Positions 8,331 through 17,001 of a stretch of 64,000 nt of DNA are shown piece by piece. Both the position numbers and the translations under genes were made by a program. Positions within the stretch are counted from its first letter, which is position 1; each line of letters begins with the position of its first letter. Below the pieces are notes generated by a model. That model was not told the DNA's origin, did not search any database, and saw only the letters and a list, made by a program, of their open reading frames with translations. The DNA is from Maricaulis maris (GTDB lineage: Bacteria; Pseudomonadota; Alphaproteobacteria; Caulobacterales; Maricaulaceae): contig NZ_RBIM01000005.1 of the NCBI RefSeq assembly GCF_003634045.1, positions 124,001 to 188,000 on the forward strand, given 5' to 3'.

Positions 8331-9305
8331 ATGACGTCGACTGATTTTCAATCCGACATGGCGTCCGACACGATCTCGGTGCTGATCTGTGAGAACAGCT
8401 CGGTCCAGCTGCGCATCCTGTCCGAAGCCGTGCGCCAGGCCGGCTACAGCGTCCAGACGGCCGGCAGCGCTGAAGAGGCGTTGAGGCTATTGCAGCTCGT
8501 GCCCGTCGACATCTTTCTGACCGGTATCGAGGTCGGGGTCGTTTCCGGTCTTGAGGCCTGCTGGTCGCTGAAGTCGAACAGCGAAACCGAGTCCGTCTAC
8601 ACGATTGTGGTGACGGCCTCCGGCGAGGACCGGCGGCTGGAAGAATCGCTCGATGCCGGCGCTGACGATTTCATTCGCAAGCCGGTCAACATGACCGAAC
8701 TTCGCGCACGCCTGCGGGCCGCCAGCCGTCTGGTGCGGATGCAGAAACAGTTCCGCCGCCTGGCCGAGACCGATGCGCTGACCGGTGCCGCCAACCGGCG
8801 CGCCTTCATGCAGTATCTCGACCTGCAGGTGCAGCGCGCCAGCAATGATGATTTGCCGCTCTCGGTGATCATGATTGATCTGGATTTTTTCAAGGCGATC
8901 AACGACACCCATGGGCATGCTGCGGGCGACAAGGTGCTGATCGAAGCGGTCGCGGCAACACAGGGCTGTCTGCGCACCGGGGACATGCTGGGGCGCATCG
9001 GCGGCGAAGAATTCTGCGTGATCCTGCCGGGTGCCGGCCTGCATTCGGCAGCGCTGGCCGGCGAGCGCATTCGCGCCGCCCTCGAAGCAATGGACATTGT
9101 CAGCGATGCCGGAGCGGCTATCCCCGTCACCGCCAGCCTCGGCGTGGCGAGCCTGGCGTGCGGTGATCTGATTTCGGCGCCGGACGCCTTGTTGCAGGCC
9201 GCCGACACGGCGCTCTATCGCGCCAAGGAAAGCGGCAGAAACCGGGTCGTCCTTGACGGGGCCAATGATGATGAGCCGCCCGCCTTGCAGGCTGTCGGGC
9301 TTTAG
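8331..9305 (+). CDS. Diguanylate cyclase with degenerate receiver domain
   Basis: 324 residues: receiver-like domain (about 15-130), short coiled linker (130-148), then a GGDEF domain (148-310). The cyclase is expected to be active: GGEEF at 224-228, DLDFFKAINDTHGH for Mg/GTP binding, and an intact inhibitory I-site RTGD (215-218) five residues before GGEEF, as in PleD. The receiver is abnormal: the phosphoacceptor position is Gly (IFLTG, G65) and the acidic pair is E21-N22, while Lys117 of the KP motif remains. It should therefore not be phosphorylated in the normal way. I prefer the ATG at 8331; 8358 (MASD) is possible. It converges with the next gene and overlaps it by 4 nt. Confidence 0.92.
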   Translation: MTSTDFQSDMASDTISVLICENSSVQLRILSEAVRQAGYSVQTAGSAEEALRLLQLVPVDIFLTGIEVGVVSGLEACWSLKSNSETESVYTIVVTASGEDRRLEESLDAGADDFIRKPVNMTELRARLRAASRLVRMQKQFRRLAETDALTGAANRRAFMQYLDLQVQRASNDDLPLSVIMIDLDFFKAINDTHGHAAGDKVLIEAVAATQGCLRTGDMLGRIGGEEFCVILPGAGLHSAALAGERIRAALEAMDIVSDAGAAIPVTASLGVASLACGDLISAPDALLQAADTALYRAKESGRNRVVLDGANDDEPPALQAVGL

Positions 9306-9967
9306 TCAGCCGCTGCCTGTCGGCGCGCTTCCAGAATGGCGCCGCGCAGGAGAAGTGTCGGGATGTCGTCGGGTTCCTGCTCACGGGCCCGCTGCATGTC
9401 CTGCCAGGCGAGGTCGAGTTGACCGGTGGCAAGCCGGACCTGTCCGCGATAGCGCCATCCTGCCGCCAGCCAAGGCGCGATCTCGATCAGTCTTTCCGCG
9501 TCGGTGCTGAGGGCGGCCCAATCATTGCGCCCGGCGTGCAGCCCGGCACGTGCCAGGCGCGCCGGGATAGCGTCGGGCTGCAGGGCCAGTGCGGCGTCAT
9601 AAGCGGCGGCCGCGTCGTCCAGCTGGCCGGCCATGAAGCGCGTATCTCCGGCCAAGGTCAGAAGTTCGGTGCGTTCGGCATCGACCATGCCGATAGCCGT
9701 GCCATCGGCGAGATTGACCAGGATGTCGGCGCCGATCTCGCCCTCGCCAAGGGCAATCAGGGCCCGCGCCTCACACACTTCTGCCGGCCAGCCACCGCCC
9801 TCGATGCGCCAGGCCTGGGCCCGTTCAAGCGCGTCGGTCGCGTCGATCTGAACCTGGCCGAGACAGGTGTCGAACCGGACCCGCTCGCGATAGGCCGCGT
9901 CGTTCTGGGCATGAAGGGGCGGGGTGGTGGCCAGCGCCAGAACGCAGGCAGTGAGGGTAAACCGCAT
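9302..9967 (-). CDS. Exported tetratricopeptide-repeat protein
   Basis: 221 residues with a signal peptide (MRFTLTACVLALA..., cleavage near LHA-QN). The mature part holds TPR-like helical repeats: ERTELLTLAGDTRFMAGQLDDAAAAYDAAL and YRGQVRLATGQLDLAWQDMQRA are canonical units with the W/L-G-Y-A-P pattern. Such periplasmic TPR proteins act as protein-protein adaptors; no partner is evident. The start at 9967 was chosen because it opens the signal peptide; the upstream open stretch is low-complexity and lacks a ribosome-binding site. Divergent from the glycosyltransferase at 10191. Confidence 0.82.
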   Translation of the reverse strand: MRFTLTACVLALATTPPLHAQNDAAYRERVRFDTCLGQVQIDATDALERAQAWRIEGGGWPAEVCEARALIALGEGEIGADILVNLADGTAIGMVDAERTELLTLAGDTRFMAGQLDDAAAAYDAALALQPDAIPARLARAGLHAGRNDWAALSTDAERLIEIAPWLAAGWRYRGQVRLATGQLDLAWQDMQRAREQEPDDIPTLLLRGAILEARRQAAAD

Positions 9968-10190
9968 CGGGTAACTCCATCGGTACGGGCCGGCAGGGAT
10001 CAGGCCGGCGGATACAGCGGCGAGACCCCCCCCCGGACCGGCCTCGCCTTGTCCAGATACGGCAGGATGATGGTGTGACGATAGCCCCCTTGGCATCTAA
10101 AAGCGGGTTTGTTTTCCGGCGCGAGCTATGGAAGAAGAAGGCAGGCTAGCGCGCGCGCCATGCCGCATGCTCGAGGATGTCCGGCTTTTC

Positions 10191-11333
10191 ATGATCCTTC
10201 TCCAGGTTATCCCGGAACTAGACGCCGGCGGCGCCGAGCGGACCACGCTGGAAGTTGCCGAGGCGGTCATCGAGGCCGGCGGACGGGCCGTCGTGGCCAG
10301 TCAGGGCGGTCGTCTGGAAGAGGAGCTGGCGGCGCTGGGGGGCGAACTCGTGCACCTGCCGGTCGCCAGCAAGAACCCGTTTGTCCTGTGGTCGAACATG
10401 CACGCCCTGATCCGGCTGATCCGAAGCGAGGGGGTCGATATTGTCCATGCCCGCTCGCGGGCGCCGGCCTGGAGTGCCAAATGGGCCTGTGACCGGACAG
10501 CGGCGCATTTCGTGACCACCTATCATGGCACCTACAATGCGCGATCAGCCCTGAAACGTCGTTATAACGCGGTCATGGCTGCGGGTGAGCGGGTGATCGC
10601 CAACTCGAACTTCATTGCCGACCATGTCCGCGCCGAACACGGTGTCGGAGAGGACCGGCTGGTCGTCATTCCGCGCGGCGTCGATCTGGCGCGCTTCGAT
10701 CCGGCCGCGGTTTCGCAATCCCGCATTGACACCTTGCGTACGCGCTGGGGTCTTGACGGGTTGGGAGATGCACCGTGCCTTCTTCTGCCTGGCCGGCTCA
10801 CCGGCTGGAAGGGCCAGCGTGAAGCCATCCGGGCACTCGCGGCCTTGCCGCCGGACGGGCCGTCACCGCACTTATTGCTCGCCGGTGATGCCCAGGGGCG
10901 CGACGCCTATGTCGCGGAGCTTGATGCCCTGGCACTTGAACTGGGTGTGCCGGAACGGGTTCACCGGGTCGGGCATTGTACCGACATGCCGGCCGCGCTC
11001 GCTCTTTGTGACCTCGTCCTGACCCCGTCGGTCGAACCGGAAGCCTTTGGCCGCACGGCGGCCGAGGCGGGCGCCATGGGGCGGCTTGTCATTGCCGCCG
11101 ATCATGGCGGCGCGCGCGAAGTTGTTGAGCACGGCAAGACCGGCTGGCGTGTTCCACCCGGCGATCCGGCGGCGCTCGCGAAAGCCATCGCCGACGCGCT
11201 TGCACTCGCGCCCGATGACCGCGCAATCATGGTCGCTGCGGCGCGCGATCATGTCACAACGCATTTTTCTACCCGCAGCCTGCAAGCTTCGACTTTGCGG
11301 GTTTATCATGAGGTCCTAAACTCACGCCCATGA
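10191..11333 (+). CDS. Glycosyltransferase family 4
   Basis: 380 residues of the GT-B fold. The N-terminus has LQVIPELDAGGAERTTLEVA, the acceptor-side glycine motif of GT4 enzymes. The C-terminal nucleotide-sugar domain has LLLPGRLTGWKGQ, then PSVEPEAFGRTAAEAGAMG with the E-x7-E motif. It transfers a sugar from a nucleotide donor onto a glycan or lipid, probably a lipopolysaccharide core or O-chain. The ATG at 10191 begins at the first beta strand; ATGs at 10167 and 10128 are possible. Its stop overlaps the start of the family 9 transferase (ATGA), so the two are translationally coupled. Confidence 0.92.
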   Translation: MILLQVIPELDAGGAERTTLEVAEAVIEAGGRAVVASQGGRLEEELAALGGELVHLPVASKNPFVLWSNMHALIRLIRSEGVDIVHARSRAPAWSAKWACDRTAAHFVTTYHGTYNARSALKRRYNAVMAAGERVIANSNFIADHVRAEHGVGEDRLVVIPRGVDLARFDPAAVSQSRIDTLRTRWGLDGLGDAPCLLLPGRLTGWKGQREAIRALAALPPDGPSPHLLLAGDAQGRDAYVAELDALALELGVPERVHRVGHCTDMPAALALCDLVLTPSVEPEAFGRTAAEAGAMGRLVIAADHGGAREVVEHGKTGWRVPPGDPAALAKAIADALALAPDDRAIMVAAARDHVTTHFSTRSLQASTLRVYHEVLNSRP

Positions 11334-12313
11334 CCGAGCCGCAGCGCGACATAACCTATATCCTTCATTGGGGTGACCTGACCGCGACCGTGCGCATGCT
11401 GGCCGCCGCGAAAACCATTCGCGACACCTATCGCCGGGACCGGATCATCCTGCTCACGACGTCCGATTTCGAGAGCCTGCTCAAACATTGCCCCTGGTTC
11501 AATGCGATCGAGACCGATGCCTGTCCGGATACGCGTCCGATGGCGGGCCTGCGCGACAAACGGTTGAAACTGGCCAAGCCCGCGCGTGTTTTTGATCTCG
11601 TCGGCTCGGCGGACTCGCGCAAGATCAAGGGCAATTTCCGCTTCGCGAAGACCAAGTGGCACGAGGTTGCTCCTGTGGCTGACGCAGGCGTGCACCCGGT
11701 CGATGCCGCGGCCGGTGTGCTCAACGGTGTGCTGGGCTTTGAGCCAACCCGCTTCCCGCTCGGCGGCGCCCCGGCCCCCGATGCGAGCTGGGTCGATTTC
11801 CTCGCCAAGCAGTCGCGCATGCTCGATCCGGAATATTTCGGGCTCAATGGTCCCTTCGCCCTGCTGGCCCCGGCCGGGGACAGTGTCAAACCGGCCCTGC
11901 GCTGGCCGAAAGAAAAATGGGCCGCTCTGGCGCATGAGCTTTTGCAGTCCGGTATTACGCCGGCATTGATTGGCGGGCCGGACACACGCGATGTCGGTCG
12001 CCATGTCTCGCAGGTGACGCCGGGTGCGCGGGATCTGACCGGTAAGGCGAAACTGCCGCAATTGGCGGGCCTTGCCCGGCGGACGCGCTTTGTGTTCTCC
12101 GAGGATACGCCGCTGATCCATTTGCTGACAGCGTCCGGCGCCCCGGCGCTGGCGCTCTATGGCAATGTCGATGATCCGGCGCCGCTGGCCCCGCGCGGCC
12201 CGTCTCCGGTCATTCTCATGCACGCCACCACGCTGGCCCAGGTGACGCCGGAAGAGGCAATTGCCGCGATGCGCTTTGCCGGTGGATTCGCTGATGCGCC
12301 GGCGGCAGCGTGA
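11330..12313 (+). CDS. Glycosyltransferase family 9 (heptosyltransferase-like)
   Basis: 327 residues resembling ADP-heptose:LPS heptosyltransferases. Visible family features are the N-terminal strand with LHWGDLTATVRMLAAAKTIR, the PAGDSVKPALRWPKEKWAAL donor-domain stretch, LIGGPDTRD, and SEDTPLIHLLTASGAPALALYG, equivalent to the TGxxHLAA motif (SEDT replaces SxDTG). The enzyme probably adds a sugar to the lipid A core or another envelope glycan. It overlaps the GT4 gene by 4 nt. The exact donor cannot be assigned, and the altered D-loop residues make a non-heptose donor possible. Confidence 0.88.
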   Translation: MTEPQRDITYILHWGDLTATVRMLAAAKTIRDTYRRDRIILLTTSDFESLLKHCPWFNAIETDACPDTRPMAGLRDKRLKLAKPARVFDLVGSADSRKIKGNFRFAKTKWHEVAPVADAGVHPVDAAAGVLNGVLGFEPTRFPLGGAPAPDASWVDFLAKQSRMLDPEYFGLNGPFALLAPAGDSVKPALRWPKEKWAALAHELLQSGITPALIGGPDTRDVGRHVSQVTPGARDLTGKAKLPQLAGLARRTRFVFSEDTPLIHLLTASGAPALALYGNVDDPAPLAPRGPSPVILMHATTLAQVTPEEAIAAMRFAGGFADAPAAA

Positions 12314-12451
12314 GCCGCTTTGCAGACTTGCCAATTGTGATCATTTCACCATAGTGCCCGCCTCCCGGCGGACCTGAGGTGCATTTTGCCTGTTTAGGGC
12401 TTGATCCAGCGCCCTCCCGGGAGGATTAGTTAGGTTCAGCTTTGGGGCAAC

Positions 12452-12469
12452 AAGGGAGAAGATGCCATA
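12452..12469 (+). promoter_or_regulatory. Ribosome-binding site and ATA start codon of infC
   Basis: AAGGGAG at 12452-12458 precedes ATA at 12467-12469 by 8 nt. No ordinary start codon exists in this frame between the stop at 12431 and codon 27, so this site decides the start. An ATT (codon 18) and an ATC (codon 22) are the only other IF-3-type candidates. Confidence 0.7.
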
Positions 12470-13006
12470 GCCCGTAGACCGCACGCTGCGCAACCGCCCA
12501 AGAAAGAGGGCCCGCGCATTAACCGGGATATCCGCGTACCGCGGGTGCTCCTGATCGACGAATCTGGAGAAAAACAAGGCATTATGCCGACTGAAGCCGC
12601 TATTGAAGCCGCTGAGGAAGTCGGACTCGACCTCGTTGAAGTGTCGCCCAATGCCGATCCGCCCGTTTGCAAGATCGTCGATTATGGCAAGCTGAAATAC
12701 CAGGAACAGAAGAAGAAGGCCGAGGCCAAGAAGAAGCAGAAGATCGTCGAGATCAAAGAGATCAAGATGCGTCCGAACATCGATGTGCATGACTATGAGG
12801 TCAAGACCAAGGCCATGCACCGCTTCTTCGAGGCCGGCGACAAGGTCAAGGTGACCCTGCGATTCCGGGGCCGGGAAATGGCTCACCAGGATCGCGGCAT
12901 GGACATCATGAACCGGGTCAAGGAAGACTTCGGCGACGTGGCCAAGGTCGAGTTCGAGCCCAAGCTTGAAGGTCGTCTCATGGTCATGGTGATGGCGCCG
13001 CGCTAG
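12467..13006 (+). CDS. infC: Translation initiation factor IF-3, apparent ATA start
   Basis: 179 residues if read from an ATA codon at 12467. IF-3 binds the 30S subunit, prevents premature 50S joining and rejects non-canonical initiation. The N-domain ([18 protein letters not shown]), the lysine-rich linker ([13 protein letters not shown]) and the C-domain ([27 protein letters not shown]) are complete. The reading frame has a stop at 12431 and no ATG, GTG or TTG until a GTG at 12545, which would remove the conserved INRDIRVP segment. ATA lies 8 nt after AAGGGAG. Use of a rare start codon (AUU in E. coli) is a known autoregulatory device of infC. An ATG at 12462 is out of frame. Confidence 0.93.
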   Translation: MARRPHAAQPPKKEGPRINRDIRVPRVLLIDESGEKQGIMPTEAAIEAAEEVGLDLVEVSPNADPPVCKIVDYGKLKYQEQKKKAEAKKKQKIVEIKEIKMRPNIDVHDYEVKTKAMHRFFEAGDKVKVTLRFRGREMAHQDRGMDIMNRVKEDFGDVAKVEFEPKLEGRLMVMVMAPR

Positions 13007-13029
13007 CGCGTGCTGCCTTGCGATCAATG

Positions 13030-13061
13030 AAAACGGCGTCCCATCGGGGGCGCCGTTTTTT
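13030..13061. terminator. Terminator after infC (probably bidirectional)
   Basis: AAAACGGCG, a 12-nt loop, then CGCCGTTTTTT. U runs occur on both strands, so it can also end transcription of the converging MFS gene. Confidence 0.85.
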
Positions 13062-13069
13062 GTTGCCGG

Positions 13070-14338
13070 TCAGCTGGCAGGTTTGGCGGGCTCTTCCTCG
13101 ACATGTTCCAGCTCATCCGTCCGTGCCAGTTGCGGGAAGAGGCGGAACCAGGCGGCGGCTGTGACCAGCGCCATGCCACCGCCCAGCAGGACGGCGCCGA
13201 TCGGGCCAAGGAAGCGGGCGGCAACCCCGGACTCGAATTCGCCGAGCTCGTTCGAGGCCGAAATGAAGATGAATTCAACCGCCGAAACCCGTCCGCGCAT
13301 GCCCAGTGGCGTGGCCAGCTGTATGATCGATTGCCGGATGAAGACCGAGATCATGTCGGCCGCCCCGGTCACCGCCAGGGCGATCATGGACAGGATCAGC
13401 ACTTCGGACAGGGCGAAGCCGATCATGGCGACGCCATAGACGGCGATGGCGCCCAGCATCCAGGCGCCGATGCGCCGGGTCAGCGGCCGGGTCGCCAGCA
13501 ACAGCGCGATCATGGCGGCACCAATGGCCGGCGCAGTCCGCAACAGGCCCAGGCCGACCGTGTCGGTATGCAGCACGTCGCGCGCAAAAACCGGGAGGAG
13601 CGCGGTCACGCCCCCGAACAGCACCACCACCAGGTCCAGTGAAATCGCGCCGAGCACGACCTTGTTGTCGCGGACATAGCGCAGACCTTCGATCACCATC
13701 GACAGGCCGCGCTGGCCTTGCAGTTTTTCGTGGCGCGGCGTCCGGGCGGTGGCGATGAAGCCGGTCGCCAGCAGCAACATGGCCGCGCTGACCAGATAGA
13801 CCGTGGTCGGGCCGAGAATATAAAGCAGACCGCCGATCGCCGGGCCGCCGATTGCTGCTGCCTGGAAGCCAAGCGAGTTCCAGGCAATGGCCTGGCGCAT
13901 ATCGGCGCGCGGCACGATCCGCGCCATCAGGGCGCTGGACGCGGCCGGTGAGAAGGCATGGGTGACGCCAAGGAAGCCGGCGGCGCCAAACACGATCACC
14001 AGCGTGACCGGCCCGGTAAAGAAGGGGCTTATCGCCAGCGCGATGGCGCAGGCCACCCGGATGAGGTTGGTGGTTACGAGGATGAATTTGCGGTCGAGCC
14101 GATCTGCCGCCTGTCCGCCGAGCAGGGACAGGAAAAAGACCGGCGCGAACATGGCCAGGCCAACGAATCCCAGCAGCAATGCCGATTCCTCGACCGAGCG
14201 GGTCTGGCGGGCGACATCATAGACCTGCCAGCCGATTGCGACGGCCTGCATCTGCCGTGCGGCAGACAGCAATTGCCGCATGATCCAGTAGTGACGATAG
14301 GCCTGGTTGGCGAAGATCGAGAGGGAGGGTGTCAGCAC
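13070..14338 (-). CDS. MFS transporter (EntS-like, MFS_3 family)
   Basis: A 12-helix major facilitator of about 422 residues. The loop between helices 2 and 3 reads LLGGQAADRLDRKFIL, the MFS signature GG-x-xxADRxxRK. The arrangement and the middle loop (LSMVIEGLRYVRDNKVVLGAISLDL) match the MFS_3/EntS group, which exports enterobactin and other small molecules. The start is uncertain: I prefer GTG at 14338, which begins close to helix 1 (TPSLSIFANQAYRHYW), but ATGs at 14476 and 14443 are in frame and would add 35-46 unconserved residues. The gene separates infC from rpmI-rplT and has no visible partner. Confidence 0.87.
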   Translation of the reverse strand: MLTPSLSIFANQAYRHYWIMRQLLSAARQMQAVAIGWQVYDVARQTRSVEESALLLGFVGLAMFAPVFFLSLLGGQAADRLDRKFILVTTNLIRVACAIALAISPFFTGPVTLVIVFGAAGFLGVTHAFSPAASSALMARIVPRADMRQAIAWNSLGFQAAAIGGPAIGGLLYILGPTTVYLVSAAMLLLATGFIATARTPRHEKLQGQRGLSMVIEGLRYVRDNKVVLGAISLDLVVVLFGGVTALLPVFARDVLHTDTVGLGLLRTAPAIGAAMIALLLATRPLTRRIGAWMLGAIAVYGVAMIGFALSEVLILSMIALAVTGAADMISVFIRQSIIQLATPLGMRGRVSAVEFIFISASNELGEFESGVAARFLGPIGAVLLGGGMALVTAAAWFRLFPQLARTDELEHVEEEPAKPAS

Positions 14339-14584
14339 GCGGCAAATCCGATCTTTGCCTTGCGGCAGGACGTGGTCGCCGATTAACCCGGTTTCGCCGG
14401 AAAATTCAACAGGCTGGAAGATCGGGCCCGGGCTGTGCCGCATTACCGCCGCGTGTGTGCCGAAATGGCGACTCACCCGTTCAGATGATGTTCAGCGCCG
14501 GGGATTTCTGATGAAATCAATGAGAAAGCATGATCAATTGATGCGCAATCGGATCTGCGTCGTGACGTCCACCGGACAGGAGAC

Positions 14585-15064
14585 ATGATGAACGGCCCCT
14601 GGATTTTCGCCCTTTTGCCAGCTCTGGCGCTGACCGCATCGGTTGGCCCGGGTATGGCGCTGGCCGTTGCGGACGGTCCGGGCGAGGGGGTTTATCTGTC
14701 GGCCGGGTTCACACCGGACCCGCAGTCTGTCGAGCTGGCCTTCGAGGCCCGCCTCGATGCGACGGCGGAGATATCGCCGGATTGCCACGGTTATATCAGC
14801 GGCAGCACGCCGGATGTCGCGGTCTATTATAACGCCGGATCCTTCCCGCTCATCCTGTCGGCCAGTTCGCACGAGGACATGACACTGGTCGTCAATGCGC
14901 CTGATGGTGCTTGGTATTGCGATGATGACAGCGGCAGCGGTCTCAACCCGTCGATCCGTTTCGGCGAGCCGCAATCCGGCAATTACGACATTTGGGTCGG
15001 ACGCCTGCTCGGTCCCGGCCCGGCGACAGCACGCCTGTCGATTTCGGAACTTTACAGCGAGTGA
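14585..15064 (+). CDS. Secreted single-repeat PPC-like protein
   Basis: 159 residues: a signal peptide (cleavage near ALA-VA) and one copy of the repeat that occurs four times in the next gene. Shared landmarks are GFTPDP, C67, LILSASSHEDMTLVVNAPDG, WYC112DDD, GEPQSGNYDIWVG and ISELY. Its only two cysteines are 45 residues apart, as in every repeat next door, suggesting one disulfide per domain. The fold resembles bacterial pre-peptidase C-terminal (PPC) beta-sandwich domains, usually found on secreted proteases, but no protease domain is present. Start 14585 follows ACAGGAG. The repeat gene follows after 25 nt, so they form one operon, probably from duplication. Confidence 0.82.
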   Translation: MMNGPWIFALLPALALTASVGPGMALAVADGPGEGVYLSAGFTPDPQSVELAFEARLDATAEISPDCHGYISGSTPDVAVYYNAGSFPLILSASSHEDMTLVVNAPDGAWYCDDDSGSGLNPSIRFGEPQSGNYDIWVGRLLGPGPATARLSISELYSE

Positions 15065-15089
15065 CACTTCAATCCTGGGGGAGAGAGAC

Positions 15090-16853
15090 ATGAAGTTGAA
15101 ACTGATGACCGGAGCCGCGATGGCGGCCATGCTTGCGATCGCACCTGCCCACGCGATCCAGGACCCGAACGCCGCGCCGGCTTACGGCTCGAGTGATGTG
15201 AATGCCGGCTTCGTGCCGGACCCGATCTCGGTCGGGCTGCGTGCCGGTGGCGCGATGCCGGCCAGCGAAGCCTCGGAATGGTGCCCGGGCTTTGTCAGCT
15301 ACCAGCCATCCTACAATCTCAACTACGATGCCGGCAGTTTCGACCTGTATCTGTCTGCCGCGTCGGATGTGGATACGGTCCTGCTGGTCAATGCGCCGGA
15401 TGGTAGCTGGCATTGTGATGATGACGGTGCCGGCAGCGGTCTCAATGCGGGCATGCTGTTCGAAGCGCCGCAGAGTGGTGTCTACAATATCTGGGTTGGC
15501 ACTTTTGGCTCGGGCGGCGGCTACGAGCCGGCCATGCTGCATATCTCCGAACTTGGCTTTGAGGACGATAATCCCTACTCGCAGGCACCGTCGGCCGACC
15601 TGCCGCCGGAGTATGGCACGCTGAGCCTGTCGGAAGGTTTTGCCAATGATCCGCGCACGCTGAATGTTGAAGCGGGCGGCCCGGTCGAGCTGGACCGCTT
15701 CGCCGACGGCATGTGCTGGGGGCAGGCTGATCAGGCGCCGGACCTCTGGGTCGACTATGCCGGCAGCGACACATTTGACCTCTATGTTTCGATGCAGTCG
15801 GACTCCGACACCACGCTGGCGGTACAAGCGCCTGACGGGGCTTGGCATTGTGATGATGACAGCGCGGAGAACCTGAACCCGGGTGTCCAGATCCGCGACC
15901 CGCTGCCGGGCCGCTACGCCGTCTGGACGGCCCGCTACTCGTCCAACCAGCGCGTGCCGGCGACGGTTTATGTGTCCGAACTCGGCTTTCTCGGCATGGT
16001 CGATGAGCCAGCCGTGCTCGACTATTCGCTGCCGTCGCAGTCCGGATCGGTTTCGCTTGATGCCGGATTTGTCCCGGATCCGTATAATGTCGATGTCATG
16101 GCTGGCGGCGATACCGATGTCTACGAGGCTGTCGGCGAGTCTTGCCGTGGCTGGGCCGACAGCGCTCCGGACTTCGACCTGAACTACCAGGCCGGCGATT
16201 TCGATCTCTACCTTTCGGCCACGTCGGACAGTGACGCGACGTTGATCGTCAATGCGCCCGATGGCAGCTGGCATTGTGATGATGACAGTGCCGGTGAGCT
16301 CAATCCGGGTCTCGTGTTCGATGAGCCGATGTCCGGTCGCTACGACATCTGGGTCGGAACCTATGGCGAATATGATGCCGGTCCCGCGACCCTGCACATT
16401 TCCGAACTCGGTTTTGGCGGTGGCTTCCTGCCCGAGACCCCGCTCGATTATTCGCTGCCGGCCAATTACGCCGATGTCGAACTGTCCGGCGGTTTTGTGC
16501 CCGACCCGTATCTGGTCGAACTGATGGCCGGCGGTGATGTTGAAGCTGAGTCGGCGGCGGACCGTTCCTGCCGGGGTTTCGTGACCCTGGCCCCGGATGT
16601 CGAGCTGACCTTCGAGCCGGGTGGCCTGGATCTCTACATTTCGGCCGTCTCCGACCGCGACACCACGCTGGTGATCAACGGGCCGGACGGCGAGTGGTAT
16701 TGCAATGATGACGGCGCCGGCAATTTCAATCCGGGTGTCCGCTTCATCGAGCCGCAAGCCGGTGTCTACGACATCTGGGTCGGCACCTACTCGTCGGGTC
16801 CGGCGGCTGACGCCGTGTTGGCGATTTCCGAACTCGGTTTCCACGAAGACTAA
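15090..16853 (+). CDS. Secreted protein of four disulfide-paired PPC-like repeats
   Basis: 587 residues: a signal peptide (residues 1-22, ending AHA-IQ) and four tandem copies of a beta-rich domain of about 123 residues (35-157, 178-300, 321-442, 463-584), repeating every 142 or so residues. Each copy has GFxxDP, one Cys, PDxxLxY, FDLYLSA, SDxDTTL, APDG, a second Cys in WxCDDD, LNPG, SGxYDIWVGT and SELGF. The eight cysteines (65/109, 209/254, 352/396, 494/538) are the only ones in the mature chain, and each pair is 44-45 residues apart. The acidic DDD/NDD clusters could bind calcium. The domain resembles PPC domains, but no catalytic part exists. A good ribosome-binding site (GGGGGAGAG) precedes 15090. 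Function unknown. Confidence 0.85.
   Translation: MKLKLMTGAAMAAMLAIAPAHAIQDPNAAPAYGSSDVNAGFVPDPISVGLRAGGAMPASEASEWCPGFVSYQPSYNLNYDAGSFDLYLSAASDVDTVLLVNAPDGSWHCDDDGAGSGLNAGMLFEAPQSGVYNIWVGTFGSGGGYEPAMLHISELGFEDDNPYSQAPSADLPPEYGTLSLSEGFANDPRTLNVEAGGPVELDRFADGMCWGQADQAPDLWVDYAGSDTFDLYVSMQSDSDTTLAVQAPDGAWHCDDDSAENLNPGVQIRDPLPGRYAVWTARYSSNQRVPATVYVSELGFLGMVDEPAVLDYSLPSQSGSVSLDAGFVPDPYNVDVMAGGDTDVYEAVGESCRGWADSAPDFDLNYQAGDFDLYLSATSDSDATLIVNAPDGSWHCDDDSAGELNPGLVFDEPMSGRYDIWVGTYGEYDAGPATLHISELGFGGGFLPETPLDYSLPANYADVELSGGFVPDPYLVELMAGGDVEAESAADRSCRGFVTLAPDVELTFEPGGLDLYISAVSDRDTTLVINGPDGEWYCNDDGAGNFNPGVRFIEPQAGVYDIWVGTYSSGPAADAVLAISELGFHED
15192..16841 (+). repeat. Four tandem coding repeats of about 427 nt
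   Basis: In-frame repeats at about 15192-15560, 15621-15989, 16050-16415 and 16476-16841, separated by spacers of 60 nt. Conservation is strongest around the APDG-W-x-C-DDD codons. Repeats 1 and 3 look most alike; repeat 2 is the most diverged. A fifth copy forms the preceding gene. Confidence 0.85.
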
Positions 16854-16877
16854 AGCCGCGCAGCGCGCGGGGATCGG

Positions 16878-16907
16878 AAGGGCGGCCCCAAAGGGGTCGC
16901 CCTTTCT
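16878..16907 (+). terminator. Terminator after the repeat-protein gene
   Basis: A 12-bp stem AAGGGCGGCCCC, loop AAA, GGGGTCGCCCTT with one G-T pair, followed by TCTCGTTG. It lies 25 nt after the stop and ends the two-gene repeat operon. Confidence 0.8.
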
Positions 16908-16959
16908 CGTTGTGCCGGGAAAATTTCTGGTGGCGCAGTTAGACGGTTTGCAAAGTCTG

Positions 16960-16978
16960 GATGTTATACTATATCATC
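16960..16978. promoter_or_regulatory. Zur-like operator upstream of the MerC-like gene
   Basis: GATGTTATACTATATCATC, a 19-bp near-perfect palindrome (GATG-x-TATA-x-TATA-x-CATC). The core GTTATA-N-TATA(A)C matches the alphaproteobacterial Zur consensus around TATANTATA. It lies 24 nt before the ATG at 17002 in an AT-rich pocket, where bound repressor would block RNA polymerase. Confidence 0.6.
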
Positions 16979-17001
16979 GACATATTGCAGCCGGATCGAC
17001 C

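Noticed and set aside
15069-16844. A long open frame on the minus strand opposite the repeat protein (about 590 codons)
   Set aside because: High-GC shadow of the tandem repeats; no signal peptide, ribosome-binding site or recognisable domain, and the plus frame is clearly coding.
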